A DNA stretch of 15,772 bases from Chitinophagaceae bacterium (GCA_021151685.1 JAGKWS010000094.1:1-15772), one strand, 5' to 3'; numbered from the stretch's first letter, positions 1 to 8,062 are shown. The notes: a model not told the origin generated them from the letters alone. Numbers and translations are program-made.

Positions 1-1
1 C

Positions 2-781
2 AGCGTATGTGAGTTCAGCGTGGTAACCTTGACGGCAGCATCTACCTATGGCGGCAGCAGCCCTGTATACTGGTGGGCTGTGAATGGCACGTACACGACC
101 ACAGCCCCTACCTACAGCTATGTACCGAACAATGGCGATGTGGTAACGGTGAGCATGAAGAGCAACTATCGTTGTCGCACAAAGGACACGGTAGTGAGCA
201 ACGATGTGACGCTGTATGTAGAGCCCATGTTGATACCGGGTGTAACGGTATATCCTGAGCCGGGTTATGTGGTAACAGCGGGCAAGCCGGTGAAGCTGCG
301 TGCTATTGCAACGGATGCGGGCAGTGCGCCAAGGTATCAGTGGAAGGTGAACGGCTATCCTGTAGCGGGTGCCACGGCCGATACATTTACATCAATCTTC
401 AACGACTACGATTCTATAGCGTGTGTGGTAACAAGCAGTGGTATCTGTGGCAACATTGGCACGTTCGACTGGGTGTTCATCACCACGGCACCGCTGGGTG
501 TGAGTGCGGCAGCAGCGGGTATGGACCTGCGCCTGCACCCGAACCCGAACCACGGTATGTTTACGGTGAAGGGCCGCACGGGCCTGACAGGTAACGGAGT
601 GGTACCGGCCGAGATTACGAACATGTTGGGTCAGGTAGTGTACCGTGGCGATTTGAAGATGACGGCAGGCAAGATAGACGCACAGTTGGTGCTGGACGGC
701 AGCTTGTCATCGGGCATGTACCTGCTGACCCTGCATCTGGATGGCGTGTCGAAGACATTCCACTTCGTACTGGAACAGTAG
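2..781 (+). CDS. T9SS-sorted surface/secreted protein with Ig-like repeats, 3' part only
   Basis: The reading frame is open to the left edge, so the start lies outside the window; 259 residues are visible. Two similar Ig-like units are seen, each with a [QW]W-x-VNG core, a later 'D-x-[VI]' strand and a Thr/Ser-x-x-C end. They are followed by a C-terminal domain of about 85 residues (from roughly nt 525) starting with LHPNPNHGMFTVKG, containing N-x-LGQVVY and ending in SGMYLLTLHLDG...KTFHFVLEQ. This is the pattern of the Bacteroidota type IX secretion sorting domain (Por secretion tail), which directs export across the outer membrane and is usually cleaved off. The protein is therefore probably secreted or attached to the cell surface; its actual role (adhesin or other) cannot be told from this end. 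It resembles the protein at the right edge in both repeat style and tail. The GC-rich codons look richer than those of the neighbouring genes. The gene is closed by a strong hairpin. Confidence 0.85.
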   Translation, partial: SVCEFSVVTLTAASTYGGSSPVYWWAVNGTYTTTAPTYSYVPNNGDVVTVSMKSNYRCRTKDTVVSNDVTLYVEPMLIPGVTVYPEPGYVVTAGKPVKLRAIATDAGSAPRYQWKVNGYPVAGATADTFTSIFNDYDSIACVVTSSGICGNIGTFDWVFITTAPLGVSAAAAGMDLRLHPNPNHGMFTVKGRTGLTGNGVVPAEITNMLGQVVYRGDLKMTAGKIDAQLVLDGSLSSGMYLLTLHLDGVSKTFHFVLEQ

Positions 782-796
782 CAAACAATAACATAG

Positions 797-847
797 TATA
801 TTAACAAAACATCCCGGGCGAATATCCCGGGATGTTTTGTTAATATA
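797..847 (+). terminator. Perfect 22-bp hairpin terminator after the T9SS gene
   Basis: The arms at 797-818 and 826-847 are exact inverted repeats with a 7-nt loop (CGAATAT). The stem core is GC-rich (ATCCCGGG) and its outer part is A/T (TTAACAAAA on the left, TTTTGTTAA on the right). The right arm thus supplies a TTTTGTT tract, and by symmetry the left arm supplies one for the other strand. It starts 16 nt after the stop codon and lies upstream of the sppA promoter, so it should insulate the two units and could work in both directions. Confidence 0.8.
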
Positions 848-892
848 AGCACCCACTGCAGATATTGTGGGTGGCAGTGTGGTAGCACCACG

Positions 893-900
893 TATCTTTG
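893..900 (+). promoter_or_regulatory. Bacteroidota -7 promoter box for sppA
   Basis: TATCTTTG matches the Bacteroidota primary-sigma -7 consensus TAnnTTTG exactly. It lies 20 nt upstream of the ATG at 921, giving an expected leader of about 15-17 nt. No convincing -33 TTG is found at the usual spacing. This box also argues against an in-frame start at 867, which would lie upstream of the promoter. Confidence 0.5.
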
Positions 901-920
901 TACCTGATAAAATAAAACCC

Positions 921-2699
921 ATGAAAGAGTTTTTTCGCTCGTTTTTCGCATCATTACTGGCCATAGTCGTATCGGGTGTAGTATTTGTATTTCTGATAGT
1001 TGCTATGGTTGCAGCAGTAGCTAAGTCGGTGACAGAAAAAGAGAATAAAACAGTAACCGGAGATGTTTTGGTGATTGATATCACTAAGAAAATACACGAG
1101 CAGGGCGAGACGAATCCGTTTGCTGCCTTTAGCGAGTCTGCTGCATACAGAGCTGGTTTGTATGATATAATAAAGGCTTTAGCCGAAGCAAAATTTGATG
1201 ATGGTATCAAGGGCGTTTACCTGAAATTGGGCCCCAGCCCCAACGGTTGGGCAACCTTGCAGGAGCTGCGGGAAGCATTGGTTGATTTCCGCAAATCGGG
1301 CAAGTTTGTGTATAGTTACGGCGAAAACATAACGCAGGGGGCCTATTATGTGGCAACTGCGTCTGATAGTATTTTTGTAAACCCCGCTGGCAGTATAGAG
1401 CTGAAGGGTATGGCTACAACACTCGCATTCTTCAAAGGAACGCTGGATAAACTGGAAATAGAACCAGAGATATTTTATGCCGGCAGGTTTAAAAGTGCTA
1501 CAGAGCCTTTCCGGGCCGATAAGATGAGCGAACCCAACCGCATACAGGTAAAGGCATTTCAGGATGGCATGTGGCAAGAGTTTCTGAAAGCAGCCGCAGA
1601 GTACATGCATATGTCCGCCGATTCTGTGAACCAATTGGCACAGAATGGCACTATTCAGTTTCCTGCCGATGCTGCTAAGGTGGGCATGGTAGCGGGCACG
1701 CGCTACCGCGATGAGATAGAACAGTTGGTAGGAAGAAAAACCGGAAAAGGCACGGGGGCGGCATTAGAGACTGTATCGATAAACGACTATGCCGACCAGG
1801 TGCGTAGTAGTGCTGCCGGCACACAGGAGCGTATAGCGGTGTTATGCGCCGAGGGCGATATTGTAGACGGCGAACAAACAGATTCGTGGCAGATAGCATC
1901 GGTGACGTTGAGCGAGGAGATAAAGAAACTGAGAAAGAGTGACAAGGTAAAGGCGGTTGTATTGAGGGTGAATTCGCCCGGTGGCAGTGCGCTGGCATCT
2001 GAAGTGATATTGAGAGAACTGATGTTGTTGCAGCAAAAGAAGCCGCTGGTGGTATCTATGGGCAACTATGCGGCATCGGGTGGGTACTACATATCCAGCC
2101 ATGCCGATAGCATTTTTGCGTTGCCCAATACCATTACCGGTAGCATAGGGGTGTTTGGGATGATGTTCAACATTGATAAGCTGATGAAGAACAAACTGGG
2201 TGTTACATTTGACGAAGTGAAGAATGCACCCTATGCCGATTTCCCTACCAATACACGACCATTGACCCCGGCCGAGGCTGCATTGATGCAGCGTTCTATA
2301 GATACCATTTACGGGCAGTTCAAACAACATGTGGTAAATGGCCGCAAATTGGAGGCTGCTATCGTAGACTCTATAGCACAGGGCCGTGTATGGACGGGTG
2401 TTGATGCGGTGAAAAATGGGCTTGCCGACCGCCTGGGTGGGTTGGAAGACGCTATAGTAAGTGCTGCTACGCTGGCAAAAGTGAAATCTTACAAAGTAGT
2501 TACTTATCCTGAACCGGTAGATAAACTGAGCAACCTGATGAAAAGATTGGATGAGGGCTCACAATCGAAAGCCGCAATAAAAGCGGCACTTGCCGAAGAA
2601 GCAGCACCAATGGTAGAATGGTACAATAAACTGAAGGCGCTGAAGGATATGAATGGTAGGGCTATGATGGCTATGCCCTTTGTGCTTACTGTAAACTAA
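921..2699 (+). CDS. sppA: Signal peptide peptidase SppA, long (67K) form
   Basis: 592 residues. SppA is a membrane-bound serine/lysine protease that degrades cleaved signal peptides and other membrane fragments. An N-terminal signal anchor spans about residues 9-34 (hydrophobic, preceded by K/R). The protein has the duplicated ClpP-like fold of the long form: the first half carries the general-base lysine in AGRFKSATEPF (K191), and the second half carries VNSPGGSALASE and the nucleophile in GNYAASGGYYIS (S386), followed by TGSIGVFG. The length is close to the roughly 600 residues of E. coli SppA. The frame is open upstream to 867, but the ATG at 921 is preferred because it puts the signal anchor at the N terminus and sits just downstream of a -7 box. 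surE follows after 20 nt, which suggests co-transcription. Both catalytic residues are in place and no frame damage is seen. Confidence 0.93.
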   Translation: MKEFFRSFFASLLAIVVSGVVFVFLIVAMVAAVAKSVTEKENKTVTGDVLVIDITKKIHEQGETNPFAAFSESAAYRAGLYDIIKALAEAKFDDGIKGVYLKLGPSPNGWATLQELREALVDFRKSGKFVYSYGENITQGAYYVATASDSIFVNPAGSIELKGMATTLAFFKGTLDKLEIEPEIFYAGRFKSATEPFRADKMSEPNRIQVKAFQDGMWQEFLKAAAEYMHMSADSVNQLAQNGTIQFPADAAKVGMVAGTRYRDEIEQLVGRKTGKGTGAALETVSINDYADQVRSSAAGTQERIAVLCAEGDIVDGEQTDSWQIASVTLSEEIKKLRKSDKVKAVVLRVNSPGGSALASEVILRELMLLQQKKPLVVSMGNYAASGGYYISSHADSIFALPNTITGSIGVFGMMFNIDKLMKNKLGVTFDEVKNAPYADFPTNTRPLTPAEAALMQRSIDTIYGQFKQHVVNGRKLEAAIVDSIAQGRVWTGVDAVKNGLADRLGGLEDAIVSAATLAKVKSYKVVTYPEPVDKLSNLMKRLDEGSQSKAAIKAALAEEAAPMVEWYNKLKALKDMNGRAMMAMPFVLTVN

Positions 2700-2704
2700 A
2701 CCGT

Positions 2705-2712
2705 AGGAGAGG
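2705..2712 (+). promoter_or_regulatory. Shine-Dalgarno-like site for surE
   Basis: AGGAGAGG sits 7 nt before the surE ATG, in the short sppA-surE gap. Most genes of this window, as usual in Bacteroidota, have no such purine-rich site, so this one stands out. It supports the ATG at 2720. Confidence 0.5.
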
Positions 2713-2719
2713 AATAGAA

Positions 2720-3502
2720 ATGGAACAACGGAAACCGGTAATACTGATATCGAACGATGATGGCATAACGGCACCAGGCATACGAGCCCTTGTAGAGGCC
2801 GTGAAAGACTTGGGTAGGGTAGTGGTGGTGGCACCAGACAGCCCACAGTCGGGTATGGGGCACGCCATTACCATTGGTGATCCGCTGAGGTTGCACCGTT
2901 CCGATATATTTGACGGAGTAGAATCGTGGGAATGTAGCGGTACACCGGCCGATTGTGTGAAGCTGGCCCGAGACAAGATACTGCACGAGAAACCCGATTT
3001 GTGTCTCAGTGGTATCAATCATGGTCCCAATCATTCTATCAATGTCATTTATTCGGGTACCATGAGTGCCGCCATGGAGGCTGCTATAGAGGGTATTCCT
3101 TCGGCAGGTATATCCTTGTTCAACTTTGCCCACGATGCCGATTTTTCAGTAGCTGCAGCTGTGGCACGTATTGTGGCCATAAAAATGCTGGGACAAAAAA
3201 TGCCGCCGCACACATTGCTGAATGTAAACATACCCAATGTAACAGCCGCTACATATAAAGGAATGAAGATTTGCCGGCAGGCATATGCCCGTTGGGAGGA
3301 GCAGTTTGACAGCAGGAAAGACCCGAGAGGTAAGGATTATTATTGGATGGTGGGTAAGTTCATGAATATGGATGAGGGTACCGGCACCGATGTAGAAGCC
3401 CTTTCCGATGGTTACGCATCGGTAGTACCAGTAACCATAGACTTTACCAACTACACCACAAAAAGCTGGCTGGAACAGGAATGGGCTGGTAGTAACGAAT
3501 AG
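2720..3502 (+). CDS. surE: 5'/3'-nucleotidase SurE
   Basis: 260 residues, the normal length for SurE, a metal-dependent phosphatase that dephosphorylates nucleoside monophosphates and is linked to stationary-phase survival. All family signatures are present: the N-terminal metal-binding SNDDG (D13, D14), APDSPQSG with S44, SGTPADCV, and SGINHGPN with N100, followed by YSGTMSAAMEA. The start at 2720 is supported by AGGAGAGG 7 nt upstream. It lies 20 nt after sppA and is probably in the same transcript. The protein has no signal peptide and should be cytoplasmic. Nothing is missing or altered in the active site. Confidence 0.96.
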   Translation: MEQRKPVILISNDDGITAPGIRALVEAVKDLGRVVVVAPDSPQSGMGHAITIGDPLRLHRSDIFDGVESWECSGTPADCVKLARDKILHEKPDLCLSGINHGPNHSINVIYSGTMSAAMEAAIEGIPSAGISLFNFAHDADFSVAAAVARIVAIKMLGQKMPPHTLLNVNIPNVTAATYKGMKICRQAYARWEEQFDSRKDPRGKDYYWMVGKFMNMDEGTGTDVEALSDGYASVVPVTIDFTNYTTKSWLEQEWAGSNE

Positions 3503-3550
3503 GGTTGTTAAAAAGTAGTGTTACTGCCATGCAGGCTGTGTTATATTCTG

Positions 3551-3558
3551 TAACTTTC
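3551..3558 (+). promoter_or_regulatory. Possible weak -7 box before the exported conserved protein
   Basis: TAACTTTC differs from TAnnTTTG at the last base. It lies 18 nt before the GTG at 3577, a spacing similar to that of the better -7 boxes in this window. There is no clear -33 element. The gene may instead be read from the sppA-surE transcript. Confidence 0.22.
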
Positions 3559-3576
3559 AAAGCTCAATACATTTCT

Positions 3577-4854
3577 GTGAAACTGCGTGTGTTTGCAAAG
3601 ACAATAGCTGTGTGTTGCGGTGTGTTATTACCCGCAATAGTGCAGGCATCAAAATTACTGATACCCATGGATGCCGAGGGACAGGTAGCACACCTGAAAG
3701 CCTATGGTATAGCCTATGCTGCCCTGAACGGTGGCCTACAGGTAGATTGGCTGCTGAACTACAAGGGTGGTAGTTTTGGGGTAGAGCAGGTAGACGGTGT
3801 GGAACGGATGCTGAAGCTGAAAGGTGTGAGTTATGAAATACTGAGCGATGCACAGTATGCGGGCATTGTGAATGCGGTAATGGATCCCGACTTTAATGGC
3901 GATGTGATAAAATTGGAAAAACCACCCAAAATTGCCGTGTATACTCCGCCCAACAAACTGCCGTGGGACGATGCAGTGACACTGGTGCTTACCTATGCCG
4001 AAATACCATTTGACAAGGTTTATGATGATGAATTGCTGAAGGGCGATTTGGCAAAATATGACTGGTTGCACCTGCATCACGAAGATTTTACCGGGCAGTA
4101 TGGTAAGTTCTGGGCCAGCTTTCATAACGAAGCGTGGTATCAGACAGACCAGAAAACTGCCGAAGCAACCGCTGCACGGCATGGTTTTAAAAAAGTATCG
4201 CAATTAAAGTTGGCAGTAGCTAAAAAGATACGCGACTTTACCGCAGGTGGTGGGTATCTTTTTGCCATGTGCTCGGCTACAGATAGCTACGATATTGCAT
4301 TGGCCGCCGATGGGGTAGATATTTGCGAATCGATGTTTGATGGCGACCCGCAAGACCCACAGGCACAGCAAAAACTGGATTATAAGAAGTGTTTTGCCTT
4401 CAAAGATTTTTCGCTGGTGCTGAGCCCTATGCACTACGAGTATTCTAATATAGACAATACCGAGTTTCGTGGGCAGGTGCCTATGAACATCGACTATTTT
4501 TCTTTATTTACTTTTTCGGCCAAATTCGACCCAGTGCCTGCTATGCTTTGTCAGAACCATACTACCACCATTAAGGGGTTCATGGGGCAGACTACGGCAT
4601 TCAGAAAAGAGGTGCTGAAATCGAGTGTATTGGTAATGGGCGAGTTCAAACCATCGAATGAAGCCCGCTACATACATGGCGAATTTGGGAAAGGGACATG
4701 GACATTTTATGGAGGCCACGACCCCGAAGACTACCAGCATATGATACACGACCCGGTAACCGATCTGGATTTGCACCCAACATCGCCCGGATATAGGTTG
4801 ATATTGAATAATGTGTTGTTCCCCGCAGCCAAAAAGAAACCAAGAAAAACATAA
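3577..4854 (+). CDS. Exported conserved Bacteroidota protein, commonly labelled 'asparagine synthetase B'
   Basis: 425 residues from the GTG at 3577. This start gives a clean signal peptide (MKLRVFAKTIAVCCGVLLPAI, probable cleavage after residue 24, VQA|SKLL); earlier in-frame starts (TTG 3505, ATG 3529) only add a hydrophilic lead before it. From memory, the body (LIPMD-EGQ-HLKAYG, PWDDAVTLVLTYAEIPF, YDWLHLHHEDFTGQYGKF, GGGYLFAMCSATDSYDIAL) matches a Bacteroidota family that databases often call asparagine synthetase B. Neither the N-terminal Cys glutaminase domain nor the SGGxDS ATP-pyrophosphatase motif of AsnB is present, so that name is not supported. The Gly-rich strand leading to C232, together with HLHHEDF (about residues 165-171), recalls a ThuA/class-I-amidotransferase-like fold; this is inference. 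The protein is probably periplasmic. It lies 74 nt after surE in the same direction. The true function is unknown. Confidence 0.8.
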   Translation: MKLRVFAKTIAVCCGVLLPAIVQASKLLIPMDAEGQVAHLKAYGIAYAALNGGLQVDWLLNYKGGSFGVEQVDGVERMLKLKGVSYEILSDAQYAGIVNAVMDPDFNGDVIKLEKPPKIAVYTPPNKLPWDDAVTLVLTYAEIPFDKVYDDELLKGDLAKYDWLHLHHEDFTGQYGKFWASFHNEAWYQTDQKTAEATAARHGFKKVSQLKLAVAKKIRDFTAGGGYLFAMCSATDSYDIALAADGVDICESMFDGDPQDPQAQQKLDYKKCFAFKDFSLVLSPMHYEYSNIDNTEFRGQVPMNIDYFSLFTFSAKFDPVPAMLCQNHTTTIKGFMGQTTAFRKEVLKSSVLVMGEFKPSNEARYIHGEFGKGTWTFYGGHDPEDYQHMIHDPVTDLDLHPTSPGYRLILNNVLFPAAKKKPRKT

Positions 4855-4878
4855 ATAGTGTTTTTGGGGTGCTTTTTT
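4845..4878 (+). terminator. Possible weak A/T hairpin terminator
   Basis: AAAAACA (4845-4851) pairs with TGTTTTT (4859-4865) around a 7-nt loop that contains the stop codon. A T6 run follows at 4873-4878. The stem is all A/T except one G-C pair, so it is weak evidence of an end to the sppA-surE transcript. Confidence 0.28.
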
Positions 4879-4942
4879 CGTGACGATGGTCATAAAAATC
4901 TCATTAGTAATTACATAACAATAAGTTAGTATTTTTTTGTAT

Positions 4943-4950
4943 TATCTTTA
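4943..4950 (+). promoter_or_regulatory. Possible -7 box before the 893-residue protein gene
   Basis: TATCTTTA is one base off TAnnTTTG. It sits 43 nt before the ATG at 4994, in an A/T-rich gap of 139 nt. No -33 TTG is found at the usual distance. Confidence 0.3.
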
Positions 4951-4993
4951 CCGAACTAACTCATTCTCTGCCTAAAATTTTTCTGTCCGTATC

Positions 4994-7675
4994 ATGAACA
5001 CCCACATCGGATTGGGCATATTCGGTACATTTGGCGAGCCGTATGGCTTCCAGCAAACCTTCTATTATGGTGCTCAGTACCGTAGTAGCCTCGACCTTGA
5101 TGAAAATGAAATAGAGTTTTATCCCGGGGCCGATTTGTATGCCGTTCGGCGCGAAGTAATAGATGGTGTACACAGCATCTGCATTAGTATTTACTCTTAC
5201 GCACAGGAACTCAACACCGCCCGTTTGGGTACGTTTTTGGGGTCATGTATGGTATTGCAGGATGGTTTTACAGAAGCCGAGTATGCAGCCAAAGTGTTGC
5301 AGTCGTTGCATGACGACCTGATGACCAATGAAGATAATGTACTGGACAATATAATTAGAGCAGAAAAAGTAACCGACATCATCATTCGAGAGCCTGCCGA
5401 GTTTGTGGCCGTGCAAGCCAATGTAATACCGCTGAATAAGACACCATTTTACAGTGCATGGGTAGATACTGCTAAGAAAATTCTGGTAATACCATCGGCC
5501 AAATCTTTTGGCAATAAAGAAACCGAAGTATTCGAATTTCTGGATGAGGCACTGAAGCACTACAGCGATACGGGTACATTGTATTTCTCTTTCGACCGTA
5601 ATGTGTACGACTTTGTACGCAGTACCGGGAAAATAGAGATAATGGAGTGGGACGAGTATGTGGGGCGCAAAGAGGCAATGCTGCGGTCTACAGCAGTAAG
5701 AACCAAGAAGGGTATACAAAAAAGTGTACCACAACCCACAGACTATATACCTGTACCCGGTAACAATAGCGAAGCCACAGTGAAGGCCGGGCCAGAAGAG
5801 ACTGAAGATAACATAATACCCATAGCGGCCGGCCTGACGCAAGACCGCGAGTGGCGTGATGATGATGTACTACCCAGTGCCGACCCCTACAAGCCATTTG
5901 GCAGGTGGCAGCAGCCCGAAGAACCGTGGAATGAAGATGAGGTAAAAGAACGAGTAACCGAATATAACCGCCTGTTCAACTACACCAACACGCTTATAGA
6001 TCATATTAATGAAGAGAACCAGGCGGTAGTACGGCAAAACCGGAAACGCCAGTTGTTGGTAGCAGCCCTCTTGCTATTGCTTACAAGTGGCAGTGTGGCT
6101 GTATACTTTATGGGGCTGTACAAACCAGTTACCAATACCAAAATTGTAGCTGCCATGCCCGAAACCCCTCGTACAGTGAGCAACAGGCAAGTAGTGGTGA
6201 ATAATGATACATTTATAGCGGCACCGTCGCAAAGTGCGGCCAATGGTACCACGCCCGGCATAGCAGGCGCAGGCAGCCCAACAGATAGCACTGCCAACGC
6301 CCCCGTAATTGTAGCCGTTACCGTAAAAGATGACAAGCAAAAAAACACAACACCGTCTTATAGCTATGTAGCACCAGTGGCTTACGATGATGATGATGAT
6401 GCTACCACCACAACTGCAATGCCCGTAGCTACAAGGGTTGCTACGCCTGTTGCAACACCATCAACAATACAAACTGCCCCTACCCCTGCCGTAAGCAATA
6501 CAGTAGTGCCAGACGCTGGTGGTGGTACCATGCCCCGTATCAGCCTGCCGGGAAGCACACATACCAACCTGCCTGCGGCGGCTGTGTACACCAGTAAAGT
6601 ACAGCCAGAACCAGTTGCAGCACATGCACCATCGGTGGCCACTGTTAGCAACATAGCAGGTACTACACTGCCTGCTACAAAACGGTCTGGTGTGGTGTTG
6701 CCGGCATTGCCACAACCATCGGGCAGTACCAATAATCATCAGGGTATTGCCACAACAGAGAAGGTGATGATAACTGTTGATAAAAAAACAACACTTGTTG
6801 CTGTTATGTCTTCGGCACCCACACAACCCATGGCCACAGTGGTAGTGCCTACAGTTAACGCAATTGGAGTGCCCGCTGCTACACGTAGTGTAACACCCGC
6901 ACCACCTGCCCGGTCTCTTGCCGAGGTAGGTAAGCCAATAACCAGTGCCACCACAGGCACCGCTGGTACCAGTAATGCTGCCAATATTACTGCAAAGCCT
7001 GCATCTGCTGCTGTTGCTACAACGATGCCGGTTGCGCCCGCAATGGTTGTTGCACCAGCAAAAACTGCCAATGTCAGCTTTAATCCATTGCCGGCAGCAG
7101 TACATTCTTTTGCGGCTACGGCCAAGGCGCAACACGCTACTACCGTAGCCATACCGGCTACACTGGCCGCAGAGACTATCAGCAAAACGACCCCGGCTAT
7201 GCCCCTGCGCGATACGGGAAAGCAGCGAGCAACCGCCAACAAGTCCACTCCATCTGTAGACCGTCAGCAACCGGTACGCTCGGGTGTGTCAGACGGAGAA
7301 ATGAACCGAGCCAATGCAGTCATCATGCCGCAAATGGCAGTTGCATCCCGTCCTGCTTCGCCCGAGATGAAGATGAAAACACTGTCGCCTCGCCCCAATG
7401 GCTACATCACACAGCGCGATGTGCCCTTGCTGTACCAGAGTGGTATAAAGGATAAAACCCTCTCCGAACTTACTCGCATCATACTGGAAAATGCCCCTGA
7501 AATGGTGGGTGCTTACTACAAAGGACAAGAGATGCAGTACGCAGCGGCATTGCTCAATGGCAATCGTCAGGCATTTGAGCGCAGAGGTGACGACTATGTA
7601 TGTACCGGCGACTATCTGATACTGCACATACCAGCTGTATTGAAGCCTCGCAAACCTGTGGCCAATCCTAAATAA
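4994..7675 (+). CDS. Large membrane-anchored protein of unknown function with a long Ala/Thr/Val/Pro tail
   Basis: 893 residues; I do not recognise the family with confidence. Residues 1-230 are globular and mixed in composition (FGTFGEPYGFQQTFYYG at 10-26; IYSYAQEL-N-ARLGTFLGSCMVL at 66-88). Residues 240-350 are charged, ending in a helical stretch. A single transmembrane helix spans about 354-376, preceded by RKRQ. By the positive-inside rule this puts the N-terminal domain in the cytoplasm and the rest in the periplasm. Residues 377-802 are low-complexity and rich in A, T, V and P, with no Trp or Cys and a D5 run at 465-469. Residues 803-893 form a second compact domain (DVPLLYQSGIKDKTLSEL, AYYKGQEMQYAAALLNGN, DYLILHIPA). 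The architecture suggests a cytoplasmic sensor or adaptor joined through a spacer to a periplasmic wall- or membrane-contacting domain. No catalytic motif is evident. It starts 139 nt after the previous gene and converges on the Rieske gene. Confidence 0.85.
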   Translation: MNTHIGLGIFGTFGEPYGFQQTFYYGAQYRSSLDLDENEIEFYPGADLYAVRREVIDGVHSICISIYSYAQELNTARLGTFLGSCMVLQDGFTEAEYAAKVLQSLHDDLMTNEDNVLDNIIRAEKVTDIIIREPAEFVAVQANVIPLNKTPFYSAWVDTAKKILVIPSAKSFGNKETEVFEFLDEALKHYSDTGTLYFSFDRNVYDFVRSTGKIEIMEWDEYVGRKEAMLRSTAVRTKKGIQKSVPQPTDYIPVPGNNSEATVKAGPEETEDNIIPIAAGLTQDREWRDDDVLPSADPYKPFGRWQQPEEPWNEDEVKERVTEYNRLFNYTNTLIDHINEENQAVVRQNRKRQLLVAALLLLLTSGSVAVYFMGLYKPVTNTKIVAAMPETPRTVSNRQVVVNNDTFIAAPSQSAANGTTPGIAGAGSPTDSTANAPVIVAVTVKDDKQKNTTPSYSYVAPVAYDDDDDATTTTAMPVATRVATPVATPSTIQTAPTPAVSNTVVPDAGGGTMPRISLPGSTHTNLPAAAVYTSKVQPEPVAAHAPSVATVSNIAGTTLPATKRSGVVLPALPQPSGSTNNHQGIATTEKVMITVDKKTTLVAVMSSAPTQPMATVVVPTVNAIGVPAATRSVTPAPPARSLAEVGKPITSATTGTAGTSNAANITAKPASAAVATTMPVAPAMVVAPAKTANVSFNPLPAAVHSFAATAKAQHATTVAIPATLAAETISKTTPAMPLRDTGKQRATANKSTPSVDRQQPVRSGVSDGEMNRANAVIMPQMAVASRPASPEMKMKTLSPRPNGYITQRDVPLLYQSGIKDKTLSELTRIILENAPEMVGAYYKGQEMQYAAALLNGNRQAFERRGDDYVCTGDYLILHIPAVLKPRKPVANPK

Positions 7676-7694
7676 CTACTTACTTAGCAGTGCA

Positions 7695-8027
7695 TTACAA
7701 GGCTGGTGGTACAATGCCCACCCATACAGTGCCGTCTTGCACACGGGTAGGGTAGGTGAAAAGTTTGTAACCCTCGCCCGATGTATTTCGACCATTTACG
7801 GGGTCGAACCGGTATTTGTGAAGGGGACACACAATGCGGCCCTGCGCATCCAGCCAACCACTGCATAGCGGTGCCCCGGCATGTGGGCACTTGCCGGCAA
7901 ATGCATGTACCTGTCCTGTACGCTGTACCAGCCCAATCAGTTTTTCTGCTATTGATATTTCTCGCATTTCATCGTTACCAATGTCGGTAGGAGCAATACC
8001 CGTGTTATGCCATTCCAGTATATTCAT
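7695..8027 (-). CDS. Rieske [2Fe-2S] ferredoxin-like protein (NirD/dioxygenase-ferredoxin type)
   Basis: 110 residues from the ATG at 8027. The Rieske cluster ligands are complete: C47-P-H49, then 17 residues, then C67-PL-H70. Further C-terminal is F-YPTRVQDGTVWVG, the usual final strands of small Rieske proteins. Length and lack of a signal peptide fit a soluble electron carrier or the small subunit of a nitrite-reductase or ring-hydroxylating system. No partner oxygenase or reductase is in the window, so the electron acceptor is unknown. The frame is open upstream to 8132, which would add a hydrophobic 35-residue lead. A perfect -7 box at 8055-8062 lies inside that extension and 27 nt before 8027, so the shorter protein is preferred. 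An extra Cys (C55) lies between the ligand pairs. The gene is convergent with the 893-residue protein gene, with only 19 nt between stops and no visible hairpin. Confidence 0.87.
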   Translation of the reverse strand: MNILEWHNTGIAPTDIGNDEMREISIAEKLIGLVQRTGQVHAFAGKCPHAGAPLCSGWLDAQGRIVCPLHKYRFDPVNGRNTSGEGYKLFTYPTRVQDGTVWVGIVPPAL

Positions 8028-8054
8028 TAGTGTGCGGTTGCATCTGTATGGTTG

Positions 8055-8062
8055 CAAAAATA
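8055..8062 (-). promoter_or_regulatory. Bacteroidota -7 box for the Rieske gene
   Basis: Read on the minus strand, the sequence is TATTTTTG, an exact match to TAnnTTTG. It is 27 nt before the ATG at 8027, giving a leader of about 23 nt. Its position excludes the longer in-frame start at 8132. A clear -33 TTG at normal spacing is not seen. Confidence 0.5.

Noticed and set aside
867..920. Longer sppA start (GTG at 867)
   Set aside because: It would place 18 residues before the signal anchor and begin upstream of the -7 box at 893-900.
3505..3576. Earlier starts (TTG 3505, ATG 3529) for the exported conserved protein
   Set aside because: The signal peptide begins cleanly at the GTG at 3577; the additional residues would push it inwards. 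The ATG at 3529 is not fully excluded.
6461..7270. 269-codon minus-strand open frame inside the 893-residue protein gene
   Set aside because: It lies opposite the low-complexity Ala/Thr/Val/Pro tail, whose repetitive codons keep other frames open. Its product is rich in Cys, Gly and Arg with no family pattern and no promoter.
6001..7675. TonB-, LysM- or OmpA-type assignment for the 893-residue protein
   Set aside because: The single anchor plus Pro-rich spacer looks TonB-like in outline, but the spacer is Ala/Thr/Val rather than Pro-Glu/Pro-Lys, the anchor is internal, and the C-terminal domain lacks the motifs of these families.
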